Assembly (NCBI GenBank): GCA_011800805.1 | Contig: MPNW01000176.1 | Location: 100,284 to 164,283 of the forward strand | Origin: Hirudo medicinalis | Lineage: Eukaryota > Annelida > Clitellata > Hirudinida > Hirudinidae | Reading direction: 5' to 3' | Length of the DNA stretch: 64,000 bases | Part shown: positions 12,531 through 43,044 of the stretch, one piece after another | How positions within the stretch are numbered: the first letter of the stretch is position 1 | How the letters are laid out: each line of letters begins with the position of its first letter | Made by a program: the position numbers and the translations under genes | The notes under the pieces: generated by a model | What the model was told of the DNA's origin: nothing | The model's input: the letters and a program-made list of their open reading frames with translations, nothing else | Databases searched by the model: none

Positions 12531-13521
12531 GGTTGAAGGAGGACATTAATTCCTGGAAAATGAAAACTGCTGACATCCTCAAGATCGATCATTTCAACAA
12601 CAACAACAACAACAACAACAATCATTCCAACCCAACAACATCAGCAATCATTCCAACNNNNNNNNNNNNNNNNNNNNNNNNNNNNNNNNNNNNNNNNNNN
12701 NNNNNNNNNNNNNNNNNNNNNNNNNNNNNNNNNNNNNNNNNNNNNNNNNNNNNNNNNNNNNNNNNNNNNNNNNNNNNNNNNNNNNNNNNNNNNNNNNNNN
12801 NNNNNNNNNNNNNNNNNNNNNNNNNNNNNNNNNNNNNNNNNNNNNNNNNNNNNNNNNNNNNNNNNNNNNNNNNNNNNNNNNNNNNNNNNNNNNNNNNNNN
12901 NNNNNNNNNNNNNNNNNNNNNNNNNNNNNNNNNNNNNNNNNNNNNNNNNNNNNNNNNNNNNNNNNNNNNNNNNNNNNNNNNNNNNNNNNNNNNNNNNNNN
13001 NNNNNNNNNNNNNNNNNNNNNNNNNNNNNNNNNNNNNNNNNNNNNNNNNNNNNNNNNNNNNNNNNNNNNNNNNNNNNNNNNNNNNNNNNNNNNNNNNNNN
13101 NNNNNNNNNNNNNNNNNNNNNNNNNNNNNNNNNNNNNNNNNNNNNNNNNNNNNNNNNNNNNNNNNNNNNNNNNNNNNNNNNNNNNNNNNNNNNNNNNNNN
13201 NNNNNNNNNNNNNNNNNNNNNNNNNNNNNNNNNNNNNNNNNNNNNNNNNNNNNNNNNNNNNNNNNNNNNNNNNNNNNNNNNNNNNNNNNNNNNNNNNNNN
13301 NNNNNNNNNNNNNNNNNNNNNNNNNNNNNNNNNNNNNNNNNNNNNNNNNNNNNNNNNNNNNNNNNNNNNNNNNNNNNNNNNNNNNNNNNNNNNNGGTTGA
13401 AGGAGGACATTAATTCCTGGAAAATGAAAACTGCTGACATCCTCAAGATCGATCATTTCAACAACAACAACAACAACAACAACAATCATTCCAACCCAAC
13501 AACATCAGCAATCATTCCAAC
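12531..13521. other. Assembly gap flanked by an identical 127-bp duplication
   Basis: Bases 12531-12657 and 13395-13521 appear identical. Each starts with GGTTGAAGGAGG and runs into a CAA microsatellite. They flank 737 undetermined bases at 12658-13394. Identical contig ends on both sides of a gap usually mean the contigs overlap and the gap is not real, or that a repeat was collapsed. Any open frame drawn across the Ns is meaningless. Confidence 0.8.
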
Positions 13522-13620
13522 TCAACAACAGCAACAAATATACCAACTCAACAAAACAACATTCATTCCAACTCAGCAACAACAATATTCATTCCAGCTC
13601 AACAAGACCAACAACCAGTA
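13457..13620. repeat. (CAA)n tract and degenerate CAA-rich repeat
   Basis: Pure CAA units followed by diverged CAACTCAACAA-type units. On the plus strand they read as Asn/Gln runs, but there is no evidence of a host protein. The same tract lies left of the gap at 12597-12622. Confidence 0.8.
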
Positions 13621-13975
13621 ACCATCAATACCACTGTTAGCTTCTCGGGCACTTGATTCCAATCTCATATCGATCAATATGCAACCTGCTCTCCTGGGTG
13701 GCCTAACGCGAGATTCGGATGAACGTTCCGAACAACAAAATGCCAAAAATCTAATTGTTCAAAAAAATTATGATAAAGATTTTCAGAAAACAATTATAAT
13801 TAATGTATTTACATATTAAGTTTGTCATAATTCATACATTAAATATGAATTGTAACATGTTCTGCTCAACTAAATTCATAAGGATGTATTTTTACTAAGT
13901 TTTGCGACTTGAGAATTAAGTTTAATATAAAATATAGTTATTAATTAGCTGATCAACAAATGTATTCATTTGCAG

Positions 13976-32960
<18,985 letters not shown>

Positions 32961-33916
32961 GGATCCAAACCAGGTCTGCTAAAACTGGTTTCCCGCATTT
33001 GACAGTATTATTAGGCACCTTTGGTCGCTATCTAGCATATGTTAATTCCGATGAAAGGCTTTGAAATCTATTCTTATTCTGTTAGTGAAGTTTCAATATG
33101 TAATGAATACACGAACATTTGTTGACTCATTCCGAATCTAAATCATCATTTTGCATTTCGTTGTTGAAATTATCATTTAAATATTCCTTTTACAAAAAAT
33201 GTTGTGTTTTGCATAAGCAATTAGATGTTGTGTTAATTTCCATGTGTTAATGCAATTTAATGTTAATGTATGATATAAAGTATTGAGTTCATACGTGATC
33301 TGTTTTTAGCGCTATACTCGCTAAACTATCGTTTTGACATGAAAATGGCTTAGCAATGATTTAAATTAACGATCTCAAGATTGTGCAAATAAATCTGTGG
33401 ATGCATTTGCTCAAAGTTTTGGAAAAACATTTATGAAATATTTATCAGCCCAATGTTACATTATCAAATTCACAATTACGTCCACTGATTTAAACGAAAG
33501 GTCTTCTATTACTTGAAAAAGCAAAGGAATATTACATAGTTTTACAATCGTAGAACAAATTACATAATCGGCAAGTTAACCTAAAAGCATTTAGTTGCAA
33601 AATGGAAAGATCTTAGAAAACATGGCTCAAACTTGTTTATAATTGATTGAGTCGGTTGAAGATATTATTCTGAATTTGTACTTACAGAAAAAAGTTGGTT
33701 AATTTAATTTGAATTGTGCATTTTTTAAAAATCAATTAAAGGTATGTTTATTCTTTTAACATATTAATCTAGGAAACACTAATTATATTTTATCTGAAAA
33801 TTCAAATGAATGAGATCGGATATGGTCATGGATCTCTAAAAGGATTTACTTTGATAGGAGCAGAGAATATTTAGATGTACATTACATGTACAGTACATTT
33901 TTCATTCAATTAATAT
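32961..33916. other. Cyclase 3' UTR / intergenic, nothing else seen
   Basis: AT-rich sequence downstream of the cyclase stop. No gene recognised. The polyadenylation site was not determined. Confidence 0.5.
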
Positions 33917-34162
33917 TGTAATAAACGACGGGGCTTAATTTATGCCGAGTTTATTGTTGGGATGTTCCAGCAAATATTCAGTTATCAACTGAGTGGTATT
34001 AACTGTAAATACCACGCTTACGCAATAATCCTGCAGCCNTGCTTCTGTCTGAGATCTTCTATGCTCGCCGTAGAACTTAAAAGATAGTGAATATAATCGA
34101 AAACTAATTAAACATAAATATAACTTTAAAAATTAATTGATGGCATTTTCAGGGTTATAACA
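33917..34162 (-). mobile_element. Solo LTR, Ty3/gypsy-like
   Basis: About 246 bp. It starts TGTTATAACCCTG and ends CGTCGTTTATTACA on the minus strand, and is flanked on both sides by ATAT (33913-33916 and 34163-34166), a 4-bp target duplication. It is nearly identical to the LTR at 26705-27294. A single undetermined base lies at 34039. No internal region is present, so it formed by LTR-LTR recombination. It ends about 270 bp upstream of the first CD20-like gene. Confidence 0.85.
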
Positions 34163-34434
34163 ATATGTTAAGAAAATAAATTTTAAAAAAGAATGAGAAA
34201 GAGCTACAAAATGGAAAAGCTCAACCATCTTAACTAAATTAATTATTTGAAATGAAGAAAGAATTAACGTTCGAAATTGAGAAAGCTTGTCGGAATTAAC
34301 AAGTAATGCATTGAGTGTTTAAGTTCACTGTTCAGTTTCTGCACTTCATCAACAAAACATCCCTTAGACTAAAGGTCAAAACTTCGGTAATAATTATGTT
34401 CCGCTATGAGATTTGAAATCAAATCGAGTTAAAC

Positions 34435-35849
34435 ATGGAACAAATTGATACTATACCTCCATTTCCTACAGATTCGGTTCCAGTTCAGTCTGTTTCTCCG
34501 ACTAGGAAAGACTTTATGAGAAAATACAAAACGAGTGTTATCAAATGGCTTGCCATCATACAAACGACCATAGGACTTCTCATAATAATTCTAGGAATAT
34601 TAGGCCTTTTGATTCGCCATTATTGCTATAACCCATTCTGCCGTATTGGATATGAAATATGGTTTGGGATATTGGTAAGTATTGGATTGCGTTAATTAAC
34701 AACCACTGCTCCCCATGTATCATCCACTTTCACGTATTTATTTTAAAGTACACTTCAGTTGGCGTTGTTGGAATGTGTTCTGTCAAATTCCATCCTCACA
34801 GAAAACTGGTTGATAGATATGTCATCGTAAGTCATGGCTCAGTGCAAGTATACCGGCAGTCTTATACTTTCAGGTTTTGTCGTACATGATTTTGAACATC
34901 ATATCAGCTTCTCTATCAGGTCTGTCGTTTATCGTTGCCCTTGACTCTGTTGGAATGGCAAATAGCTTTCGTCGATGGAATGTGAGTCAATTTTACAATA
35001 AGTTGAATACAAATTAACCAAACTTAAACTTACAAAAATATTACCTCCATGAAAGTCACCTCTTCATTATTCATTTATGAATACTTCGATTCATTTCTCA
35101 AAAATACCTCTCTAAAATATCTCAAAAATAAAGTAATAAGCATTTACGTTATATAAATTTGTGATGTAAAAATTATACTTACATTTCAGCCTGATATGAA
35201 TGTGGATGCATATTTAACAACGTCGAGTCTGATTTTAATTTTTATCATATTCCAAATCATCATCTTCATTGTCTCTGCGTCATTTAGCTGCAAAGCCATT
35301 TGCCAATGTTGCAATGAATCCGACGAGGTGAGTTGAGATTGCTCGACTTGATATAACTTAACAAATGAATGTTGGTAAAAGAATGCGAAATTTTCATAAT
35401 CGAATTGTTTGCGCCAAATATAATTCATTAAAATTTATAATACCTCCAATTAAAATCTTGTTTACTTTTTCATCAGTTTCCGAGTTACGCCGTGTTCGAT
35501 GAAAAGACACGACAGTTTGTTTTTGTATCAGGAGTGCAAGGTGATTTGAAATATCTTTCGAAACCATTTATTTTGCAAGACTGATTGTTGCATCTGCCTT
35601 AAAAACTTCGGGAATTAACTTCCTGAGTATGCATTGTTAGTCCTCAGAAACAAAGTTGCAATGTAGGGCTGTTTAGAAAAAATGAAAAGTAAAAAATGGT
35701 TAAAATTTACTTTAATGTTCTTTAAAACAGGAATTTGTGTTCCGAGTGGTCAAGGAACTTGCATCGAAGAAGTTGTACCTCGCACCATTGGAGATCAGCT
35801 TTCCCCTTCCGAAGATCAATTTGACTTCAATAATTACTTGCTTAATTAA
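34435..35849 (+). CDS. CD20/MS4A-like four-transmembrane protein, gene 1 (subfamily A)
   Basis: Six exons: 34435-34674, 34749-34808, 34874-34981, 35190-35327, 35477-35540, 35731-35849. All junctions are GT-AG with consistent phase, giving 242 residues. Four hydrophobic spans lie at about residues 35-60, 74-91, 101-122 and 150-172, with short loops and both ends predicted cytosolic. The layout and motifs resemble the CD20/MS4A family: IIQTTIGLL in span 1, GYEIWFGIL then YTSVGVVG in span 2, and LNIISASLS opening span 3. After span 4 a cysteine cluster (SCKAICQCC) may be palmitoylated. The tail has FPSYAVFDEKTRQFVFV and ends EDQFDFNNYLLN. The start codon is the first ATG and aligns with gene 2. 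No specific function can be assigned; MS4A-type proteins modulate receptors and ion flux. Confidence 0.82.
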
Positions 35850-36037
35850 TCGAGAACATAAGTGAAATTGAACAAAGATTGAGGTGACTTAGATACGACT
35901 TCATTTCAGAGATTTCATAGATATCAAGAAATGAAACCAAGAAATATTTAAGTGTCTAAAAAATAATTGTATTATTATTTTGTTGTATATAAAATGCCTG
36001 CGAATATAAATGAGACTTATGAGCGTTGAGTATTATT
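35850..36037. other. 3' flank of gene 1
   Basis: AT-rich probable 3' UTR of gene 1 up to the inserted non-LTR element. No clear polyadenylation signal could be singled out. Confidence 0.4.
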
Positions 36038-37185
36038 ATTTATTTATAACTCAAGGGTCAGCCTTAAGGAAACGCACGCTTCCGCTTTCAGACTGACCCT
36101 CATTAACACGTTACAAGTATGTACAAAAGTAAACAAAATAGAAAATAAAAAACTACTCAAAGAAAACCGAGCAATATGTACAACTTATAAGCCTTTTTAA
36201 ATAACAAATAAGAAATATTGAAAGGACAGGATAAATGATTGATCTTGATAATGGAATTATAGAATATAATCTTTGACCACAGCATTGAATGAAAAAGAGT
36301 TTGAAGTTGACTTAGCAAATGAGGGACTATATTCATGTGTAGTACGAAGAAAGTGGGTAGGGTTATTGTAACTATTACTATCTGAAAAAAAACCCCCTGT
36401 AAATATCTTAGGAAGGGCATTGTAATCATAACAAAACATAAAAAGTGCAACTTGTAAACAGTGGATTTGATAAATGCTTAGAAGATAATTATTTACAAAT
36501 GTTGACTTAGTTGAAGATAAAAAGGTAACAAGAAAACAATCCAAATAATACGTTTTTGTAAAACATTTAACCTATCTAAATGAGAATGATAAGTTGAAGC
36601 CCATACAATGTTACAATAAGTTAGATAGGGATAAATAAGAACAAAATACAATAGAAGAGCTGTTTTAGTATTAATGAATGGGCGAATTCTTGAAATAATA
36701 CCAATGTTTTTAGCAATTAAATTTTGAATAAGAGAAATATGTTTTGACCTAGTTAAATGTTCATCCATCAAATTGCCAATATACCGAATTTGAGTAACCC
36801 TGTTTAGAAGACTATTGTTAGTAGAAAGAGGAGAGTGAAATGATACAGGTTTTTTAAAAGAATGGAAAATAATAAAGCTTGATTTATTTAAGTTGAGAGA
36901 TAAGCGGTTAGAAATAAACCAATTATTAATAATAACTAATTCATTATTTACAGCACAAATAAGATTATTGACATCTTTTCCAGAAATATACATAGTAATA
37001 TCATCAGCATACAAAATAGTTTAATCATTTTGGACAATTAAAATCATTCATATAGATAAGAAAAAACAATGGACCCAAAACAGAACCCTGAGGTACACCA
37101 TAATCCATTACTACATCCTCTGAAAGAACATTATTGAAAAACTCCTTGTCTCATATCAGATAAATAATTAAAAAACCAATTTAAT
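36038..37185 (-). mobile_element. Non-LTR retrotransposon, 5'-truncated, with 3' hairpin
   Basis: Read on minus: GVPQGSVLGPLFFLIYMND at about 37110-37050, then, after a frameshift, MYADDITMYISGK (the Y-A-D-D box) at 37014, RLSLNLNKSSFIIFH, and LIYPYLTYCNIVWASTYHSH, the usual order of the palm and thumb in Jockey/CR1/Rex-like reverse transcriptases. The 3' end at 36054-36100 forms a stem (AGGGTCAG pairing with CTGACCCT) enclosing a GC-richer loop, then an AT repeat tail. This looks like the 3' recognition hairpin of a non-LTR element. The endonuclease is missing. Confidence 0.8.
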
Positions 37186-37394
37186 ACAATTATTACTATT
37201 ACTATTACTATTGCTATCATTAATATTATTATTATTATCGCTATATTTATATTTTTATTTTTTTATTTATTATTTTTTTCTCAGCCCTTCACTATTCAAT
37301 TGAAAATCGAAAAATCGAATTAAAATTGAAAAAGCAAGCAATGTCAAATGTCAAAGTCCGCATCGAATTTTAATGTCCTCATTCAAGCCTGAGA

Positions 37395-38170
37395 TCACCT
37401 CATAACTTTACTCTGACAGTAAAATAGAGGACAACGGGAAGACAAGCATGAACGTTCAAATAAACATCATGTGTCAATTCCATGAAGGTTTTTGCCTCGA
37501 ATTTTTCAGTTTGACTTTCTTCTACGGCGGCAATGGCGACGTCAGACACAATATATTGCTCTTCTTTCCAGGCGCACAGGTCTGGGATTTTGACTCCATC
37601 GTTGGTTGGGATATGAAGTTCCACATTTGCAGAGTAACCTCTTCCTTCCAATTCTCGCTCTAATATTTTTACAATATTGTTGTGCCTTTTATGCCGGGGT
37701 CCTTCCGTTTCTTGGGCACTTTTGGATCATGCCCCAAGGATTCAAAGATTTCGCGGCCTGCATCATAATTTTTGTTGCTTTAATGCTCCAATATCGCCGA
37801 TCTTGAGAGATGCAGCCCGAACCTTGAAACATTTTATGTGCTGGTCAGACGGCATTTTTAGAACAGCTGTCGCTATCCATTCGCTCATTCCTTTGCCATT
37901 GGAGAATGATATCAATCTATATCCGTCAACTACATTGTACAAACTTTCAGTAACTCTCTTCTTCCATGCATCTTTTGACATTCTTGCAGTTTCTGATTCA
38001 AACTTCAAGTATTCTTTCATTAGCATGATGTTGTCTTTGAGGACGTCGGCCATAAAATTATCTCTCCCTTGACAGGCTTCGGACAAAATCCCTGTCAACC
38101 TTTGTATAAGACGTGGAACCCATTGCTTGAGCTGAGAGATTCCCATGCCCCGCGTTTTTGAGAGGAGCAT
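37395..38170 (-). pseudogene. R2-like non-LTR Pol C-terminal region with restriction-like endonuclease
   Basis: The minus-strand frame 37651-37400 encodes ELHIPTNDGVKIPDLCAWK then YIVSDVAIA, the P-D-L...V-x-D-V arrangement of the PD-(D/E)XK-type endonuclease at the C-terminus of R2/NeSL-like elements. Just upstream, in the same direction, HNNIVKILERELEGRGY resembles the segment linking zinc knuckle and nuclease. The frame at 38170-37763 (KTRGMGISQLKQWVPRLIQR and onward) runs in the same direction, but I do not recognise it confidently. Frames are broken and no reverse transcriptase remains. Confidence 0.6.
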
Positions 38171-38194
38171 GATAAAAAGAATAATTATAAATAA

Positions 38195-38203
38195 TTATAA
38201 AAG

Positions 38204-38236
<33 letters not shown>

Positions 38237-38268
38237 ACTATTATTATTATTACTATTGTTATTGTTAA
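38195..38268. repeat. (ATT)n microsatellite
   Basis: Imperfect ATT repeat next to the 5' side of the antisense R2-like fragment. Confidence 0.9.
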
Positions 38269-39199
38269 TATGTTTGAGATATAACCAACATCAAAAAGTG
38301 CAATGTATAGATTTAATCCACATTTAAATTGTTAGTAATATCCAAACGTCTGAATTATGTTTTGGATTGCCTTTTGGAAATATAAATGAGGATAAATAGT
38401 AACATATTCGTCTATTCGCATTTTAATATTTTTTTAGGATTTGAGTAATTTTTCAGTTATGACTGGTTATTGACCATGCAAATTATATTTCTTCTTAGCA
38501 GTGGATGACACAAATTGCGTACTAGTGGGGTATTTCAAAAGGTTTGTGGGATCTGTAAGCATCCCACCAAAGTCTTTATTATTTAGTTCCACAAAGTTCT
38601 TTTTTTTTTAAGGGTTCGACTGTGAACTACTTAGAAAAGCATTAAGATTTAAAAAAAAATATTTTATTACTAGAATAATAAATTAGATGATGAGACTATT
38701 TACTTATAATCAATTGACAATTTTGAGACAAAAGAAATTGCATAATAAAATTATTGGATTATTGGCCTTTATTTTCGAAGTTTAAAAATTTCATTGTCTG
38801 ACTCTCCAGATTAATTCTGATGTTTATTGAAATAAATCATACCAAATATGAGCAGGATTGGGCAATTTTTTTTGTCGCTCAACAAAGTTTCAGTTTCCTG
38901 AGAACATCAAAATCAGCAAAAGAAAACTCGCTTAAATGATTAATGTGCTAACTAACTGTAGAGTTTAATTAAGTGCTATTAATTATTAAATAAATAATTA
39001 TAAGCATACATATTTCAATGATTTATTTCATTTGTTTGTGGTGTATGATTCGCTGTAACTGGTCGGTTGTCTGGTGCTTGGTCTAGCAACTATTGTGGCA
39101 GCCTCTACTGCACACTAATTGTTGCCATCACATCCTGAAAATGGTACTAACTGCTGCTTTCTGTGAATGTATGAACCAGCAATGACCCTATAATTTTCA
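38269..39199. other. AT-rich intergenic, nothing recognised
   Basis: No coding signal or repeat family identified. Confidence 0.5.
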
Positions 39200-39541
39200 A
39201 AAGGTTTCAAGCAAAGCACCCTTTCACCGAAAAAGTTGTGAAGATGCCTTCTCGGTTGATATTGCTTCAGCTGAACCTTCCAAGGTTAAATGTGCAATCT
39301 TTCATGAACAGCAGCTGAGCGATCATCTATCGCGAAATGACTGTCGCTAGCCGCTCATCATCTTTAGATGAAATCTATCAAATTGGAAAAGGATTCGAAC
39401 TTCTGGAACGATGCATCCAGCTTGCTGGAAGGCGAAGGCCATATAGAGCATCAAGGTTTGACTCTTTCGAGTCGCAGAGATATCTGGGATATCAAGATGC
39501 ATAAGATTGCGCATTCCAAAGATGTCTATTTGTTTCTGTAA
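39200..39541 (+). pseudogene. Coding-like GC-richer segment, unidentified
   Basis: Composition rises sharply above the AT-rich flanks. From 39368 a plus frame begins MKSIKLEKDSNFWNDASSLL and ends at 39541. In the neighbouring frame DEIYQIGKGFELLERCIQ continues upstream, so a frameshift is likely. I recognise no domain. It could be a decayed host exon or a transposon piece. Confidence 0.3.
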
Positions 39542-40225
39542 TTTGGAACTGCTTTCAGTAATTTAGCAGTAATTTTTCTTTATGAATAATGACAAATATG
39601 CTGACTTCGGACGTCATGTTTTCTTACAGGAGAAATCTATGATGGCGTTGAGCGAACTCTAAATATTAATATTTTGCAATCAAACTGATCACATACAATG
39701 TAAAGTTTATATATGAAATGAAACCAATGAAGAAGGTCAAACTTAACTTTATTCAAATTTATTTTTTATCGCATATGGGCTACTATGTTACATATTATAT
39801 ATAAAGCTAGGGTATACAATATATTACATAAATCACTTTATTACACATTACGTATTATATATACCACTATGTTATACATAATATATTATGTGTCATATTA
39901 GGTCTTCTCAATCATTATAAATAAAATTATGGATGACGACATGTTCGAGAGGACACCAGGGAAGTCTGGAATGGTGCAGTGAGCGAAACTGTGAACTATT
40001 TTGAAGCAGAGGCTTAGATCGTGGATGAGGCGTCGATGTTCGAGGGTCTTGAGTCCGAGTTAGTAAAAAATTAAGTCGCAATTATTTGAAATTCGTTTTC
40101 AACTTTAAGCCCGGATGGCATCCTAATGTTTACATTAAATGTTTCTGGTTTTTTTCACCTCAGTCTCACCACGGATCTTTTGGCTAAAGTACGAGATTCG
40201 ATGTTTCTTCGACATAATTTGAATA

Positions 40226-41892
40226 ATGGAGCAGAATCCTTCAATTATTGCAGGTACAATTCCTGTTGAAACGATTTTTCATAATGGTAAGGGTTATTTA
40301 AGGAAGTACAAGATTAACGTAGTGAGGGGATTTGCCATCACACAAACAGTCTTTGGAATCTTGACACTCGCTGCGGGAATATTGAGTGCTCTCTTATCAC
40401 ATCTTTGTAGCAGAACATTCTGCATTCTTGGATATGGAATATGGTGTGGATTCTTGGTAAGTACTACGGTAATATACTTGAAAATAAGTTTGATAAGACG
40501 AATATGTCACGCTCTGAAATTACATCCCATATGTTGTTAATAATTCAAAGTACTTCTCAACTGGTGTTGTTGGATTATGTTCTGTCAAGTTCCATCCCCA
40601 AAAAAACTTGGTTGGTTTGCATTTTAATTGCGTGATTCATTTTTTGAAAATTATTCAACTTTTGAGTTATTCAGGGTTGTGTTTCTTGTGAACTTATTGA
40701 TTGCTTTAATTGCAGGTTCTAACAAATTTGATTTTAAATACAATTTCGGCTTCAATATCTATTTTACCGGTCTTGTTTGCAGTAAATGATATTGGGAGGC
40801 ACAATTCTTATAATCTATGGAATGTGAGACAAATTAATATTCGCTTCAGAAATTGCAATTGATTAATATTTTTAGACTTTATAACAATGAAATTAGAACT
40901 TGGTAAAAAAAAAAGAATATCAGCGCTTGCTTAATTGAAGGAAAGAAAAAAAGTGTTCGAATTAATTCTAAAATGAAAGAAGCATTTTGCACGTAATTAA
41001 AATGATAAAATATATACTCATTGATATTATTCGTCAATAAACCAATATAAATTTAAAAATTAAATGAATTCTGGTGATATTTTCATATTTTTAGGTAAAA
41101 CCAGAAAACTTGCATCATATTATAGCTCTTCCAAGTCTAATTTTGGTGTTTGTTACAATCGCAGCCATAATATCCATTGTAATCGCTTCCTTATCCTGCA
41201 AAGCTGTTTGTCAATGCTGCAATGAAGCTAAAGAGGTAAGCAATTTAAGTATATGATTTTTAATGCATGAGTGATCAATTAAATGACATATTTCTTTTGC
41301 CAAGAACTTATTTTAACGTTTTAGGTCCCAAATTATGCTTTCTTCGACAAAGACACTCAAAAATTTCTTATTGTGAGAGGCAGAGCCGGTGAAAATAAAC
41401 ATTATATTAAACCACAAGCTAACTTATAATAGTACAAATTAAACCCAGCCAACCCACACATTATCATCTTTTATTCTAATATAAATCAAATTTCTAATTC
41501 TTATTAACTTCCTGACAATCATTTCCAATTCGAAAATTCAATGTTTTAATTTTAATTACTTACACTTAATTAAATGATGGTGTTGCAGTGATTTTATTGT
41601 CACTGGCTAAATAATTACTAAATAAAAGACACGGTTAGTTAACACAAGGAACATGAATTCATTGGATAGGAAAATCGTTTCATTCTTACATAAAGTTTAT
41701 GACCACTTAAAGTGCATGTGAAATAAAATTAAAGCTGATTTTATATACAAAATAACCTGATTTTATAATGCTCATCCAGGAATTTCTCCATCTGCTGCTG
41801 AAAACTTCAGTGGAGTGGAAAATTTCCTTGAAAATCGTCAAACTCCTCTCTCTGAAGATCAACCCAATTTTAATTACCATCAGTTCAGTTGA
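40226..41892 (+). CDS. CD20/MS4A-like four-transmembrane protein, gene 2 (subfamily A)
   Basis: Six exons: 40226-40456, 40551-40610, 40716-40823, 41095-41235, 41325-41388, 41780-41892, in phase throughout, giving 238 residues. It is the closest relative of gene 1. Both share the MEQ start, exons of 60, 108 and 64 nt, GIWCGFL at the end of exon 1, STGVVGLCSVKFHP in span 2, and SCKAVCQCCNEAKE after span 4. The tail keeps VPNYAFFDKDTQKF and ends SEDQPNFNYHQFS. Predicted spans fall at about residues 33-58, 72-88, 98-120 and 145-169. It probably arose from gene 1 by tandem duplication, with the retroelement block at 36.0-38.2 kb inserted between them. Confidence 0.82.
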
Positions 41893-42713
41893 ATAAATTG
41901 TAAATTAATTATTGAAGTAATCAATTAATTATTGAGTTTAATAAATCAATAATTTATATATTTATCATCTATTTATCTGCAACTCCATTCTTTTATATTT
42001 GACGTTCTTTTGACACACATTTGACATGTGACATGCATTTTCATATTTTGAATGTCTTTTTAGATGAACAGTAGAGTGGTCCAAAAAATATTTTTTTGTA
42101 CTTCAGTATTGCACGGGTTTTAATTTAGTTCCTTTTATGGAAATCAATATTTGTGCAAAGTTTGAGGTGTTTTTAGAGGTTTCTCAATCAACACTTTTTT
42201 CCAATTTAAAGTATTTGGGGCATGTCTCATCAAATCAACACAACATCTGACATCACCATATTGGATTTTGCTGAAATTGGGCACAGATAATAAGATGAGT
42301 AAGCTAAAATAAAATAAAATTTTAGATAATTTGGTCAATCTGCATCAGAAATATATGTTGACCTTTGACCGAATACCAACATTACGCAATGGTTGTAAGT
42401 TTGGTTCCAGAACAAAATAAAACAAAACCAAATAAGTTATTACTTGTTTCTTATGCCAGTGTCTTTCATGCCATGAATTGAAATAGTTGCACGCATCTGC
42501 AAATTCAGTTTTGCAAGTGATAATAAGGGTTATGTAGCATTCCAAACGCAGTGTTGCGTCAGTTAGGTGTAACTTTTTAACAGCTATGGTAGATTGCAAT
42601 AAATATTTTAAAGTTTGACAACTGCATAACAGAATGCATGTTGTTAGTATATTTTCAATACTTTTTCCAGCTAATATCTTCACCAAGGAAGAAAACATTA
42701 TAGTGAAGGAGGA
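41893..42713. other. Intergenic, nothing recognised
   Basis: AT-rich sequence downstream of gene 2. A minus-strand open frame at 42345-42848 is partly an artefact of the telomere-like repeat (Gly/Val-rich) and resembles nothing known. Confidence 0.45.
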
Positions 42714-42776
42714 TACCCTTAACCCAACCCCTATCCCTACCCCTACTCTTAACCCTAACCCTATCTCATAACCCTG
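42714..42776. repeat. Degenerate telomere-like (CCCTAA)n tract
   Basis: About ten imperfect units of CCCTAA/CCCTAC/CCCAAC/CCCTAT, including the run CTTAACCCTAACCCTAT. This is the animal telomere motif in an internal position. Confidence 0.75.
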
Positions 42777-42950
42777 GAAATTTTTGTTGAACGGACAAAA
42801 GTCGCTGCCTGTGAGTTGGATTTCACCCGTCACTTCTCCAAACTCCATTCTTGACTATGTTGCCATTTCACCTAAGTTTCGATGTTTGTACTTTTTTAAA
42901 CTTAATTTACGTATTAGACATCAAACTTAACATCTACTCGTATATTTCAG

Positions 42951-43030
42951 ACTAAAATGAATGCAGATTTAGGTTTATCTAGTCTGTTTTGAATTTTTAC
43001 CACTTTCCAATCGTGATCTCTGTGGTTATT
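42951..43030 (+). pseudogene. Relic exon 4 of a CD20-like (subfamily A) gene
   Basis: After a good acceptor (ATATTTCAG) the sequence ACTAAAATGAATGCAGATTT closely follows gene 1 exon 4 and continues to match through the span-4 codons (TTTTTACCACTTTCCAATC). An in-frame TGA falls at the position of an Ile codon and the match stops where gypsy gag sequence begins near 43033. No other exons of this copy were found. Confidence 0.7.
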
Positions 43031-43044
43031 CCCCAAGTGGTTAT

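Noticed and set aside
12533..13621. Long open frame with Asn/Gln runs across the gap
   Set aside because: Most of it is undetermined bases, and the coding-looking flanks are duplicate copies of a CAA microsatellite end.
42345..42848. 167-residue minus-strand open frame
   Set aside because: Part of it is the telomere-like repeat read as Gly/Val-rich sequence. No homology or splice context.
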